64,000 nucleotides of DNA, taken from positions 110,470-174,469 of the forward strand of contig NZ_LMTZ01000024.1 in NCBI RefSeq assembly GCF_001456025.1. Direction: 5' to 3'. The notes beneath the pieces are model-generated. The model did not search any database. It had not been told where the DNA came from and saw only the letters and a list, made by a program, of their open reading frames with translations. The stretch's first letter is position 1; every line of letters starts with the position of its first letter. The DNA is from Mastigocoleus testarum BC008 (GTDB taxonomy: Bacteria; Cyanobacteriota; Cyanobacteriia; Cyanobacteriales; Nostocaceae). The translations under genes were made by a program, and so were the position numbers. Shown piece after piece: positions 18,573 through 28,392 of this stretch.

Positions 18573-19805
18573 TTATTTAAAGAATCGTTCGACACATCGG
18601 ACAAACATTTCCACACCCATTGCTAATACTGTCTCATCAAAGTCAAAACGTGGATGATGGTGGGGATATGCTAAGTTTTTTTCGGGGTTTGCAGAACCGA
18701 GGAAGAAATAACAACCAGGAACTTCTTGCAAAAAATAAGACATATCTTCGCCGCCCATTGTTTGACATTCTGGTACTACACCAAGTTTAGTTTCCACAAC
18801 TTCTTCTGCTACGGATGTGACTAATTTTGCCATATCCGAATCATTAATTGTTGCAGGATAAAGGGACCAATAATCTAAGTCATAACTTGCACCATGAGCC
18901 TGACAAATCCCAGCAATAATATCATCAACTCTTTTTTCAAAAAAGCCAGCAAAGGTGGGATTGAAATATCTCACCGTACCGCTCATCTTGGCTGTATCGG
19001 CAATAATATTACCCTTGGTTCCAGCATGGAGTTCGCCCACAGTCACTACTGCGGACTCAATGGGGTTGACATTACGCGCCACGATGGTCTGTAGGGAATT
19101 GACAATTTGTGCTGCGATCGCGACTGAATCAATTGTTTGATGGGGCATCGCACCATGTCCGCCCTTACCAAAAATTGTACATTTAAAAGATTCTACTGCT
19201 GCCATTAAGGCTCCTGCTCTGACGCCCACAGTACCCAAGGGCAAATTATTCCACAAATGCAAACCAATTATGGCATCAACATTTGGATTTTTCAAAACCC
19301 CTGCTTCAATCATCGGTTTTGCACCACCGGGACCTTCTTCTGCTGGTTGGAAGATAAATTTAACAGTTCCGCTGAACTCTTTTCGATGTTGCTGTAGATA
19401 GTAAGCCGTACCAAGTGCGATCGCAGTATGTCCGTCATGTCCGCAAGCGTGCATCACCCCGTCATGTTGGGAGCGATAAGGTACTTCATTCAATTCTTGG
19501 ATCGGTAAAGCATCCATATCAGCGCGAATTGCCAAAACTTTTTCACTCGATCCACTGTCTGGAGTTTTTCCTTCGCCTTTAATAACAGCAGAAATACCAG
19601 TTTTTGCAATTCCTGTTTGATGTTCAATTCCCCATTCCTGTAATTTTTGAGCGATAAATTCCGAAGTTATTTGTTCTTGGAAACCTAACTCGGGTTTTTG
19701 ATGTATGCTTCGTCGCCACTCTACCAATTGTGGTTGTAATGAACGGATAGGTAAACGCACGGAAGACAAATTAACAGAAGCAGAGTTTGGGAAAGTAGAA
19801 ACCAT
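18573..19805 (-). CDS. M20-family amidohydrolase (N-acyl amino-acid hydrolase type)
   Basis: This 410-residue metal-dependent hydrolase matches the M20D/HipO group, which cleaves N-acyl or hippurate-like amides and some IAA conjugates. Metal-binding elements are visible: MDALPIQE (around residue 94), ACGHDGHTA (about 119), QPAEEGPGGA (about 155) and LHLWNNLP. The dimerisation domain lies around residues 200-310, with the GKGGHGAMPH signature. Near the C-terminus, MGGEDMSYFLQEVPG and YPHHHPRFDFDE complete the site. Length is typical. It stands alone on the minus strand. The natural substrate cannot be told from sequence. Confidence 0.93.
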   Translation of the reverse strand: MVSTFPNSASVNLSSVRLPIRSLQPQLVEWRRSIHQKPELGFQEQITSEFIAQKLQEWGIEHQTGIAKTGISAVIKGEGKTPDSGSSEKVLAIRADMDALPIQELNEVPYRSQHDGVMHACGHDGHTAIALGTAYYLQQHRKEFSGTVKFIFQPAEEGPGGAKPMIEAGVLKNPNVDAIIGLHLWNNLPLGTVGVRAGALMAAVESFKCTIFGKGGHGAMPHQTIDSVAIAAQIVNSLQTIVARNVNPIESAVVTVGELHAGTKGNIIADTAKMSGTVRYFNPTFAGFFEKRVDDIIAGICQAHGASYDLDYWSLYPATINDSDMAKLVTSVAEEVVETKLGVVPECQTMGGEDMSYFLQEVPGCYFFLGSANPEKNLAYPHHHPRFDFDETVLAMGVEMFVRCVERFFK

Positions 19806-20136
19806 TTTTATAAATTAATTTTTAAGCTACAGTCGAATATTCTTATTATCTTTGTTCTCAAAGGTAATTGTTTATGAGTAATGAGTAAGGAGTCATTTAG
19901 CTTATTAATAATGAGCAATTATCACAATGAAACTGTAGACACTTCAGTGTCTGTGCTTACGCCTCGCCTTGCTAACACTTTATGAACGTTTCACCTTTGC
20001 TAACACCGTAAGGCGCAGGCTTTGACCATTACCAATCACCATTACAGCAAGGCGGTGGCACGCAGTGCTTATGGCTTTCCACTAATGCCAATCCCTAGTC
20101 GCCAACCCCCAGTCGCTAATCCCCAATCCCCAGTCA
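19806..20136. other. Repeat-filled gap between bioD and the amidohydrolase
   Basis: The gap has no gene. It holds a block with GCTTACGCC/GGCGCAGGC-type short palindromes (about 19950-20020), then GCGGTGGCACGCAGTGCT at 20052-20069, the core of the 42-bp tandem repeat at 8358. From about 20087 a run of degenerate CCCCAATCC/CCCCAGTCG heptamer-like repeats runs into the 3' end of bioD. Confidence 0.65.
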
Positions 20137-20152
20137 CTAATCCCCAAACCCC
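20089..20152. repeat. Degenerate heptamer-type repeats reaching into bioD
   Basis: A run of CCAATCCC, CCCCAGTCG and CTAATCCCC units, the same family as at 17381-17425 and 17543-17589. The minus-strand reading of this run supplies the last codons and TAG stop of bioD. Confidence 0.7.
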
Positions 20153-20862
20153 CGATACAAAACTTCCAAATCTAAATTCGATGCAACTTGTGCTAACTTA
20201 TCCAAATCTTGTGGATTTTCTAGATAAGGTAAGCAACCCAAAACAGGTATCTGCGTGAGTGATTCGATTAATTGTTTAGGAGTCCAATTAGCAATTTCTG
20301 TCTCTGTACGGGGCTGACAACAATTGAGAACAATTCCAACTAAATTTACTTTTAATTGCCTAGCTAAGGCTACATTTGCTACAGCCTGAGAAATTGCACC
20401 TAGCTTTACAGGTACGACTAAAACTGTAGGAAAACGCCACTCACGAGCAAGATCCGCGACTGTAAATTCATCAGTTATAGGGGAACCTAATCCACCTAAA
20501 GATTCAACTAAAACAAACTTTCGCTGTTGCTGTAAAGCTGTAAAAGCTTGCCATACAACTGCTAAATCAACAGTAGAATTTTCTTGGGCTGCTGCGATTG
20601 GGGGAGCTAAAGGAGCTTGAAAATATAAGGGAGTAATTTCTGCCGCAGATTGGGATAAATCAAATAGCTTTTGGTAGAGTTCCAAATCTCCCACACCCGA
20701 TTGAATGGGTTTCATAATTCCCAAACTCTGTTGGGAAGAAAATTTCTGCCAATGAGCAGCCAAAGCAGTGGTCAAGACAGTTTTTCCGGCTTCCGTATCA
20801 GTTCCAGCAATCAGTAGTGAATTCAAAACAACAGGCGATTTTTGATGAGTTTTTACGATCAT
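20137..20862 (-). CDS. bioD: Dethiobiotin synthetase BioD
   Basis: This 241-residue ATP-dependent carboxylase closes the ureido ring of dethiobiotin, the step before biotin synthase. The N-terminal P-loop is [21 protein letters not shown] (residues about 16-36, given in part), the BioD form of Walker A. MKPIQSG near residue 50, [12 protein letters not shown] near 120 and [12 protein letters not shown] near 147 match the family. BioD usually binds 7,8-diaminopelargonate through such loops. It lies 77 bp behind a Ser/Thr kinase gene on the same strand; no other bio gene is present. Its final codons (GFGD and TAG) are made from a GGGGATTAG repeat, as in the gene at 17574-18374. Confidence 0.92.
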   Translation of the reverse strand: MIVKTHQKSPVVLNSLLIAGTDTEAGKTVLTTALAAHWQKFSSQQSLGIMKPIQSGVGDLELYQKLFDLSQSAAEITPLYFQAPLAPPIAAAQENSTVDLAVVWQAFTALQQQRKFVLVESLGGLGSPITDEFTVADLAREWRFPTVLVVPVKLGAISQAVANVALARQLKVNLVGIVLNCCQPRTETEIANWTPKQLIESLTQIPVLGCLPYLENPQDLDKLAQVASNLDLEVLYRGFGD

Positions 20863-20939
20863 TAATGCGATCTCTAATTATTGTACTAGTCCCGAACTAC
20901 CAATTTCTTTGATTCGCTGTATTTTTTGTTTTTTAGCAA

Positions 20940-22808
20940 CTAATCATCATCCACTTCCCGCTCGTCATCCTCTGACTCTTGTTCTGTATCTGTTTGGGAA
21001 TTTACAGAATCATTTTCGGTATTTCTATCGGTTTCAGTATCTATGGGGAAAGATGGATCCCGATCTGGATTTTCCAAGGGAAATTGTCCTGGGGGTTTTT
21101 CTGTATCGTCTTCCGTAGTACTTTCTGTGGGTATGTTTTCACTTCCTGTCCTAGGTTCTTGTGTCGGATCTCCTGTTACAGGTTCTCGCAGTATATCTTC
21201 TGTGGAAGGGGTTTCTTCTGTAATCGGCTGTTCTGGTATGGTTCTAACAGCTTTTTCCAACTCAACCTTTAGTTGATAGTCACTTTCACTTATCCCTTGA
21301 GCAGTTTTTAACTGTATGGTATATCTACCACTAGAAGGTAATCTAGCTTGTACAAAAACTTCCAATCCTCCAGTATCAATAGGTTCCCCATTGGGCGTGA
21401 GTACAGTCATCACAACACCAGCATGTTCACTAATCAATGCGGTGAAGTTTTGATCTTCCTTCGCAAAGAAAATGTATTGAACTACTTCATTGTCTTTAAT
21501 TCTACCCCTGACCTCTGCTTTATCTTGAATATCAAATACGAGACGTTTAGTTTTAGTGGTGTATGTAACCGCTTCTTCATCCTCAGGTTCTTCATCCTCA
21601 GGTGTAACTGTTGGAGTTGGTGTTGGGGTATTAGAAACAATTGGTGAAGGGAAAGCTTGTGGAGTTACTGTTTGTGACTCAGCATTTTTGTTTTGCAGCA
21701 AGAAGCTAACTACCGCCCAAGAACCAAAACCAGCGAAAATAGCAACAGTAAAAACAATAATAAAAATCGCTAAAGGGCTATCTAAAATAGAAGAATTATT
21801 AGTATTTGCTCGAGGTTTCTGTTTTTTTGAGCTTGGTGTACCTGTTGAGGAACGTGACTCTTCAGGAGGACGACCAACCGCAACAGTTTGCATTTGCGAT
21901 AAATCTGGATTTGAGGGAGAAACACCTTTTTGAGTTTGTAAACCAGTAGTTTGCGACCCAGTATTTGGATTTAAAGCCTGCAGCGATCGCGTAACCTCTG
22001 CTGCATTTCCATAACGTTCGCTGGGTCTGTAGCTAAGCATACGATTTAAAACCCGAGCAAATGATGGATTTACAGTTACCTGTTTTTCCCAATTCCAATC
22101 AGCTTGAGTTTCGTCAAATAGCTCATTAGGTTCCTTTCCTGTAAGTAAAACTATCGCTGTAACAGCCAATGCGTATAGATCGCTGCTAGGATATGCAGTT
22201 CCTGCTTGCATTTGTTCGCTGGGAGAATAACCTAATTTCCCCACAGTTGTTACTTGTGCGATTTTATCTGGTGATTGGATCTGAGTTGCAATTTCTTTAA
22301 CTACCCCAAAATCAATTAAAACTGGCAATCGGTCTCGTTCTCGCAAAATAATATTATCTGGGGAAATATCTCGATGAATAATTCTCTGGGAATGAATATA
22401 TTCTAAAATAGGTAATAAAGAATTGAGTAAATGTAATACTTCTTCCTCTGTGAATCTACCATTTCCATTTGCTTGGCGCTCTTCCAATAAAGCTCGATAA
22501 TTTTTTCCTGCAACATAATCCTGAACTAGAAATAAACGATGACTCTGCTCGAACTGCTCCCGGAATTGTGGAACCTGAGGATGGTGAAGTTGATACAAAG
22601 TAGCAGCTTCTCGAGCAAAAAGTTCTTGAGCTTTTTCCCAAGCTTCAGCATCTTCAGCAATCGGAATTAACTCTTTGATTGCACAAAATTCCTCAAAACG
22701 CCGTTGGTCTTGAGCTAAATAGGTTCTACCAAATCCTCCCTGACCTAGGATTTTAACTATGCGATAACGATTTTGTAAAAGTGTGCCAACTGGAATAGGT
22801 GGTTGCAT
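20940..22808 (-). CDS. Membrane Ser/Thr protein kinase with extracytoplasmic domain
   Basis: This 622-residue Hanks-type kinase has its catalytic domain at residues about 13-275: LGQGGFGRTYLAQD, the invariant Lys in CAIKELIP, HRDISPDNIILR and IDFGVVKE. HRDI is followed by Ser instead of the usual Lys, as often seen in cyanobacterial kinases from recall. A low-complexity linker leads to a single transmembrane helix near residues 350-372. Outside is a beta-rich domain (about 420-515) that resembles bacterial pre-peptidase C-terminal (PPC) domains. The acidic Thr/Glu/Asp-rich tail ends in EVDDD. The architecture suggests a receptor kinase sensing the periplasm or envelope. The ligand and substrates are unknown. 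bioD follows after 77 bp. Confidence 0.9.
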   Translation of the reverse strand: MQPPIPVGTLLQNRYRIVKILGQGGFGRTYLAQDQRRFEEFCAIKELIPIAEDAEAWEKAQELFAREAATLYQLHHPQVPQFREQFEQSHRLFLVQDYVAGKNYRALLEERQANGNGRFTEEEVLHLLNSLLPILEYIHSQRIIHRDISPDNIILRERDRLPVLIDFGVVKEIATQIQSPDKIAQVTTVGKLGYSPSEQMQAGTAYPSSDLYALAVTAIVLLTGKEPNELFDETQADWNWEKQVTVNPSFARVLNRMLSYRPSERYGNAAEVTRSLQALNPNTGSQTTGLQTQKGVSPSNPDLSQMQTVAVGRPPEESRSSTGTPSSKKQKPRANTNNSSILDSPLAIFIIVFTVAIFAGFGSWAVVSFLLQNKNAESQTVTPQAFPSPIVSNTPTPTPTVTPEDEEPEDEEAVTYTTKTKRLVFDIQDKAEVRGRIKDNEVVQYIFFAKEDQNFTALISEHAGVVMTVLTPNGEPIDTGGLEVFVQARLPSSGRYTIQLKTAQGISESDYQLKVELEKAVRTIPEQPITEETPSTEDILREPVTGDPTQEPRTGSENIPTESTTEDDTEKPPGQFPLENPDRDPSFPIDTETDRNTENDSVNSQTDTEQESEDDEREVDDD

Positions 22809-24712
22809 GATTAATTTATTAAATATAGTTTCCCCTTTAGGGATGGGTTACTAAATTCGCAAGCATTTGGAGAAAAACCGATTTTATTTATCAATGTTAA
22901 CGTTTCAGAGAAAATAAGCTTTTTTGTTTATTCTCACAAAAATTTGCTTGTTTGTGCCCTAAATATTTTTCCTAGAGAAAGGTGATAAGAGTCAGAACAG
23001 GTCTGCTATACAATAGGTGTTTGAACAATAGGTGTTTTAGCTCAAATGAACTTTATAGCAGAATTGTGTGAGGTAGTACACCACTTCTTGATGCAGCCGC
23101 CTGGAGAAAACCCCCAAGACCGCCCTGCATCGCTTTGCTAACAGAATTCAGAAGACATGAGCCAGGACTAGAATACTCTTTATACCTATTTTTTAGTTTT
23201 TTAGCTCTACCCCATTGACTTACGATCCGCGACAGGTGTCTCAGTAAGAGTTCTTGAGTTCTATTTTTACATTCCTTCTTCGGTACTTATGTATCACAGC
23301 AACCTTTGGAAAATTAAATTAATTTTATGAATATAATATTTTTTGCTGTATTTTCACTAGATACATGTATTAGAAGGTTATTTATTACTTTCAATAAAAA
23401 TATTTAATTAACATTACCCAGATACTTATGAAATAATTTTTAAGTGTCTATTTCAAATCTTTACTGAATAGTCATTCAAATTTATTTAAACGCGTACATT
23501 TGCCCTTAAAAATAATTTTGATGTGTCCTGAAATACGCCAATCAAAAATTTTGATACTTTTAATGTAGCTAATATTTCGATGTGGTTAATACTTCAATAC
23601 AAGTAATACAAAAATAGATTACATCGAAAATACCCATAGATATAATTTTTAGTACACATAAACTACAAATAGCTTAGTAGCCGTATACTTGTCAGTCAAA
23701 AATCTAACTCAAAAGCTCTCACAAAACACATAGCACATTAATCTCAAAAATATGCAGTGAGAATCATTAAATGTAGCTATTTTTATCAAATTTTGAGATT
23801 ATATATGTAATTTTTTACTTATCCAAAAAATACTTAACCAACAAATAATTAAATGCTCAACAAGTTTCGTAATTTATGACAAATTCATAGAAGTCTTAAA
23901 TGTAGCTTGTAATTCCTCGAAATATGTTTATACAGATAATTTTTCTACTGCCAAGATTGAATACCTTGAATTTTCAATCGTTAGCTCTTGACAACCAAGC
24001 AGGGAAGCAAAATATTATGAATCTATGGTATGGCGACCAATATTATTCAGATTCTTATTAGTCAATAGTTATGAGGAATTCTATGAAGAATTTTGCTATT
24101 TTGTGTTGAATAACCTTCATCATGTTAAGTGGTCTTACATAAAGTCTTTATATTCTTCTAAGTTATGCTATCAGTTAGAAGGATAGATTTTGAATATTGC
24201 ACATTTTGGTTGCCATATAGCATCCAATATAAATTCAATAAAAATCTATAATCCTTATTCTACAAAGAATATAGCTGATTTTCATCAACTAGAAGCACAA
24301 TAAGTACAATGGAATACCAAATTTGTTATTAGCATATTGGGTAGAAAAATGATAGATTTTCATATACCTGTAATTACAGAATTTAAGACTCAAGTCGTTA
24401 ACGCTCTATGCTGACCTACAATTATAAATTATCATCTGCTATCAGTTGATTGGAGTATATTTTAGATATTACACAAGCACTTTCCTGATGTTTGACACCT
24501 ACGGGAACAGTACCCTTAAGATCTAGTCAATAAAATTTGCATACAACTAAGCAGTCAATGGCTAATTAACTAAAAGATATTCAGAATACACAAAATGTAG
24601 TTTCATGAAAAAATGTTTAAAGATTAAAATAAATATTTTGGAAAATCTCCCAAGATAATTCTAATAATATTTCAGTTAAAGAAGCTAAATATCTAATGAT
24701 AATATTATTGCT
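22809..24712. other. 1.9-kb gene-free AT-rich region upstream of prs
   Basis: No reading frame with family features appears on either strand in this long gap between divergent genes (the kinase on minus and prs on plus). Near 23010-23035 there is a direct duplication of ACAATAGGTGTTT. From about 23085 to 23165 lies a G/C-richer patch that may be a decayed repeat. The rest is strongly A/T-rich, with TTAAATGTAGCT-like words recurring near 23565, 23770 and 23900. It must hold the promoters for both flanking genes and could hold a small RNA, but I see no terminator or fold that supports one. Confidence 0.5.
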
Positions 24713-25729
24713 ATGAATGCACATCGAGGAACTGCTGTGCTCAGTACTGCAACTTTAAAAGTGCAACCAACAACAACAGAATTATCAGACAATCATCGTC
24801 TGCGGTTGTTTTCTGGCTCTGCAAATATACAACTGTCTCAAGAGGTTGCTCGTTATCTGGGCATGGACTTGGGGCCAATGATTCGCAAACGATTTGCGGA
24901 TGGCGAACTTTACGTTCAAATTCAGGAATCTATACGGGGCTGTGATGTTTATCTAATCCAGCCCTGTTGTCATCCTGTGAACGATAATCTAATGGAATTA
25001 CTAATTATGGTTGATGCTTGTCGTCGAGCATCCGCGCGACAAGTGACTGCAGTAATTCCCTATTACGGCTATGCTCGAGCTGATCGCAAAACAGCCGGGC
25101 GAGAATCAATCACTGCTAAATTGGTGGCTAATCTCATCACAGAAGCAGGTGCAAGCCGTGTTTTGGCCATGGATTTACATTCGGCTCAAATTCAGGGGTA
25201 TTTTGATATCCCGGTCGATCATGTTTATTCTGTACCCGTATTACTTGAATATCTGTCAACAAAACAACTTTCTGATATTGTTGTGGTTTCTCCAGATGTT
25301 GGCGGCGTCGCACGGGCGAGAGCATTTGCCAAAAAGCTGGGTGATTCCCCATTAGCAATTATTGACAAGCGTCGTCAGGCTCATAATGTAGCTGAGGTAC
25401 TTAATGTTGTTGGTGATGTCAAAAATAAAACAGCAGTTTTAGTTGATGACATGATAGATACAGCCGGTACAATCTCTGAAGCTGCGCGCTTACTACGTAA
25501 AGAGGGAGCACGTCAAGTTTATGCTTGTGCCACCCATGCAGTCTTTTCTCCACCAGCCATCGAGCGACTCTCAACCGGTTTGTTTGAAGAAATAATTGTT
25601 ACTAATACAATTCCCATTCCTGAGAGCGATCGTTTCCCACAATTAAAGATATTGTCAGTAGCAAATCTTTTAGGAGAAACTATCTGGCGTATCCATGAGG
25701 ATAGCTCAGTAAGTAGTATGTTTCGCTAG
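24713..25729 (+). CDS. prs: Ribose-phosphate pyrophosphokinase
   Basis: This 338-residue enzyme makes PRPP from ribose 5-phosphate and ATP, feeding purine, pyrimidine, His, Trp and NAD synthesis. Family motifs are all present: FADGELYVQIQESIRGCDVY near residue 62, YYGYARADRK near 118, MDLHSAQIQGYFDIPVDH near 153, and the PRPP-binding loop LVDDMIDTAGTI near 243. The first 27 residues are a poorly conserved extension before RLRLFSGSAN, and a start inside it is possible. It is a single gene, with a hairpin at 25793 downstream. Confidence 0.97.
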   Translation: MNAHRGTAVLSTATLKVQPTTTELSDNHRLRLFSGSANIQLSQEVARYLGMDLGPMIRKRFADGELYVQIQESIRGCDVYLIQPCCHPVNDNLMELLIMVDACRRASARQVTAVIPYYGYARADRKTAGRESITAKLVANLITEAGASRVLAMDLHSAQIQGYFDIPVDHVYSVPVLLEYLSTKQLSDIVVVSPDVGGVARARAFAKKLGDSPLAIIDKRRQAHNVAEVLNVVGDVKNKTAVLVDDMIDTAGTISEAARLLRKEGARQVYACATHAVFSPPAIERLSTGLFEEIIVTNTIPIPESDRFPQLKILSVANLLGETIWRIHEDSSVSSMFR

Positions 25730-25792
25730 ATAATTTTCCTATAGACATCTTGCCACATATGTTACTAAATAACTTGGCATACTAAGGAGAAG

Positions 25793-25829
25793 TCTTGTGT
25801 AGAGGTGTAAGATACATCTCTACACAAGA
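25793..25829 (+). terminator. 17-bp hairpin downstream of prs
   Basis: TCTTGTGTAGAGGTGTA (25793-25809) and TACATCTCTACACAAGA (25813-25829) pair along all 17 positions, with one G-T pair and a 3-nt loop. It starts 63 bp after the prs stop. The T-run is weak (ATTTG), so it may act as a transcript-end or processing structure. The TAGAGATGTA core resembles an intergenic repeat common in cyanobacteria. Confidence 0.6.
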
Positions 25830-25962
25830 TTTGTAGCGGATAATCCATAACTATTAATACAGCATTAATGAGTCCGCAGATGTATTTTGTTGGATTGCGA
25901 GCATCAATAATAGGTTTACTGATGATAAATTTTCAATGACAGGTTAACAATCAATAAATTGT

Positions 25963-27024
25963 TTACAACCTAGCTGCAGAAATCGCCGCACCGATTAATC
26001 CCACCTGTGAGTTAAGAATAATATGCACGGGTATCTCTGTGAGAATGCTGCGCATCCTACCTTTTTGAGTGAAGTTTAATAAAAAGCTACCTTCTTGTAA
26101 CAAAGGAAGTATTTTAGGTGCGATCCCACCAGCAACATACAAACCACCATGGGGTAGAAGCTTTAATGCTAAATTTCCTGCTTCGGCTCCATAAGCTTCA
26201 ATAAATATCTGCATGGTTTGTTCAGAAATCCGATCGCGCTTTTCTAAAGCTGCAGTACCAATTACTGCTCCAGGATCGACACTTTTTTCCGTTTGTCCGG
26301 CTTGTTCTTCCCAACTTCGAATCATTTGAGCAATATCCGGAGATTCCCGCTGCATTTTGCGATCAGCCACGCGGCTGCGCCGATCGCGTAAAAATTGGTA
26401 GATAGCAGCGATCCCCAAACCAGAAACCACTCTTTCCACCGATACCCGTTGAATATCATGTTTATCCATCAGATATTTCAACAGTTGGAATTCCAATTCG
26501 TTACGGGGAGCAAAATCTGAATGTCCCCCTTCCGAAGCAAAAACTTGATAGATATCTCCTTGTTTAACTAAAAAGCCTTGTCCCAATCCCGTACCTGCAC
26601 CAATAATACCAACAGGTGCTTCCGGATTTGGTTTCCCTGCTTGCAAAGTAAATACATCTTCCTTTGTTAAACCTAAAATTCCGTAACCAACAGCAGCAAA
26701 ATCATTGATTAGTGAAACACGTGCTATACCCAAATCTTCCTGCAATCGTTCCCCATCTAAAAACCAAGCCAAATTAGTTAACTTAGCCGTATTATTAGTT
26801 ACAGGGCCAGCGATTGCAAAACAAGCCTTTTCAGGTGTCACTTCTTGTGCTGTTGATTTACCAGCTTCGGCTATAAACTGTTTAACCATCGGAACCAAAT
26901 CTGGGAAATCTTGACTGGGGTAGCGTTCCTCATAAATTGTCTTTAATTTAAAATCTGGGGAAACCTCCACCAATCGCAAAATGGTTTTTGTACCGCCAGT
27001 ATCTCCTGCCAATAATAAAGTCAT
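25963..27024 (-). CDS. glk: Glucokinase
   Basis: This 353-residue glucokinase phosphorylates glucose to glucose 6-phosphate. The N-terminal phosphate-1 motif LAGDTGGTKT, the INDFAAVGYG segment (about residue 105) and GAGTGLGQGFL (about 142) fit the bacterial Glk family. The central EGGHSDFAPR, with Glu-Gly-Gly-His, is the usual sugar-binding element. YVAGGIAPKIL near residue 300 is the C-terminal adenosine loop. It starts 11 bp after a histidine-phosphatase gene on the same strand, so the pair is likely one transcription unit. Length is as expected. Confidence 0.95.
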   Translation of the reverse strand: MTLLLAGDTGGTKTILRLVEVSPDFKLKTIYEERYPSQDFPDLVPMVKQFIAEAGKSTAQEVTPEKACFAIAGPVTNNTAKLTNLAWFLDGERLQEDLGIARVSLINDFAAVGYGILGLTKEDVFTLQAGKPNPEAPVGIIGAGTGLGQGFLVKQGDIYQVFASEGGHSDFAPRNELEFQLLKYLMDKHDIQRVSVERVVSGLGIAAIYQFLRDRRSRVADRKMQRESPDIAQMIRSWEEQAGQTEKSVDPGAVIGTAALEKRDRISEQTMQIFIEAYGAEAGNLALKLLPHGGLYVAGGIAPKILPLLQEGSFLLNFTQKGRMRSILTEIPVHIILNSQVGLIGAAISAARL

Positions 27025-27035
27025 TGCTGCTTTTA

Positions 27036-27683
27036 CTAATTAAATCTAACCACTTCCTCAACATTAGTTAAATGGGAAGTATCTCCTTTTAGTTCTAGCA
27101 GCCATTGGCCTTCTTGACGCACAACTTTCACTAAAGAACACAATGAAGCTTTAACTTCAGAGATCGCAATATCTCCGACTAAACCCATAGCAGCTCCCAA
27201 GACTGAAGCACCGTGAGCTACCATCAAAATATTATCTGGGGAACACTCTTGCACCAAACATCTCGCCGTTTGTCCGGAACGTTGTCTGACCTGATGCTTT
27301 GTTTCTGGATATTTTGCAGCAATCCGAGGTGTATAACTGATATCAATTCTAGGAAACAATTTGAATAATTCAGCCAAAGAATGTTTTTTCGGTTCCTCCG
27401 TCATCCAGTCGGGATTTAACCATTCACTCAAACCAGTTTCCAAGTAAATTGGTAAATCCAATACTTCTGCGACTGCATGGGCTGTTTGCACAGTGCGCAA
27501 AAATGGCGAAGCAAAAATATGAGAAATTTTTTCTCTTTTCAGACGTTGAGCTAACTGACTTGCTTGTACAAAACCATCATTTGATAATGGAGGGTCGTAA
27601 CGCCTTTCGGCAGTAAGAAACCAATCAGGGTTTACAAAATCTAGACGATTAGCATGTCTTGCAATCCATACAATTTGACTCAT
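27036..27683 (-). CDS. Histidine phosphatase family protein
   Basis: This 215-residue protein is a phosphoglycerate-mutase-like phosphatase. The catalytic phosphohistidine lies in WIARHANRLDF (residues 6-16), with H11 following R10 as in the RHG motif but with Ala for Gly. FASPFLRTVQTA (about 58) holds the second Arg, and LMVAHGASVLG (about 153) the second His. An acidic catalytic residue is likely in GLSEWLNP. It is the first gene of a probable two-gene operon with glk, pointing to sugar-phosphate metabolism, but the substrate is unknown. A 16-bp palindrome lies about 70 bp upstream. Confidence 0.9.
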   Translation of the reverse strand: MSQIVWIARHANRLDFVNPDWFLTAERRYDPPLSNDGFVQASQLAQRLKREKISHIFASPFLRTVQTAHAVAEVLDLPIYLETGLSEWLNPDWMTEEPKKHSLAELFKLFPRIDISYTPRIAAKYPETKHQVRQRSGQTARCLVQECSPDNILMVAHGASVLGAAMGLVGDIAISEVKASLCSLVKVVRQEGQWLLELKGDTSHLTNVEEVVRFN

Positions 27684-28080
27684 GCAGAGATTCCCAGTAA
27701 AAAAGTTTAGCCCAAGAACGCGGGTAGTAAATAAAATATTACGCCATTTTTGTAATATTACGTAATATTTTCACTACTGAATCTGCAGTAATTTTTAAAC
27801 TGTAATTTATTTGACTCGTAGCTGTTAAGTGTTTACAGCTATTAATTAAGGTTGCTAGCTGAATAGTTTCTAATACAAGTGCTTTATTTCATTACTTTTA
27901 AGGTCAAATAATATGATGTAATAAAGTACAAATCAATATCGTAAATGATATTTTTTAAACAAATTATAGATAGTCTGTGCAGTTCAAACATGGGTTTTAC
28001 CCATTTACTTCTGGTTTGAATATGTCTGATTTAAATATGAGAGATACTTGGGAAAGGTCTGAAGCGCTCGTAAATTTAGA
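27684..28080. other. Gap upstream of the phosphatase/glk pair
   Basis: About 400 bp of A/T-rich sequence between the phosphatase start and a broken phosphotransferase. It holds the 16-bp palindrome and its half-site; no gene is visible. Confidence 0.5.
27754..27769. promoter_or_regulatory. 16-bp perfect palindrome, candidate operator
   Basis: AATATTACGTAATATT is its own reverse complement. A half-site AATATTACG also occurs at about 27736-27744, 17 bp away. Both lie 50-90 bp upstream of the histidine-phosphatase/glk pair, where a repressor or activator would bind. The site is A/T-rich, so chance occurrence is not excluded. Confidence 0.35.
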
Positions 28081-28392
28081 CTTTTAGATGAAATTAATAC
28101 TCACGCCCCTTGTTTAGTTGATTCTGACTACGGTGCTTCAAATATTCTAATGCGTTTAACTCAAAAAGGATGGATGGTAAGTGGAATATTAGATTGGGAG
28201 TTTGCTTACAGCGGTTCAACTCTCGCCGATATTGGACACATTCTGCGTCACCCATTGGGTGCGAAAAGTAGATTTGAGCAAAATCTAATTGATAGTTTTG
28301 TGAAAAATGGTGGTTTTCTCCCAACGAAATGGAAAGTTATGAGTAAACTGTTATACTTGCTTGGGTTGAATTTCTCAATCGAGCAACTCTGA
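28081..28392 (+). pseudogene. Remnant of an aminoglycoside-phosphotransferase-family gene
   Basis: The frame from 28081 to the stop at 28392 encodes the C-terminal part of an APH/choline-kinase-like protein: SDYGASNILM (catalytic loop), then GILDWEFAYSGSTLADIGHILR (metal-binding Asp in DWE, read in part). The family's catalytic loop is normally H-x-D-x-x-x-x-N; here the His position reads Asp (LVDSDYGASN). Stop codons interrupt the frame just upstream, and no N-terminal lobe is present. No resistance function should be expected from this fragment. Confidence 0.75.

Noticed and set aside
21348..21933. Plus-strand frames opposite the membrane kinase
   Set aside because: They are antisense shadows of a well-supported kinase gene with no motifs of their own.
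28081..28392. Functional aminoglycoside resistance gene
   Set aside because: Only the C-terminal part remains, the catalytic His is gone and stops interrupt the frame.
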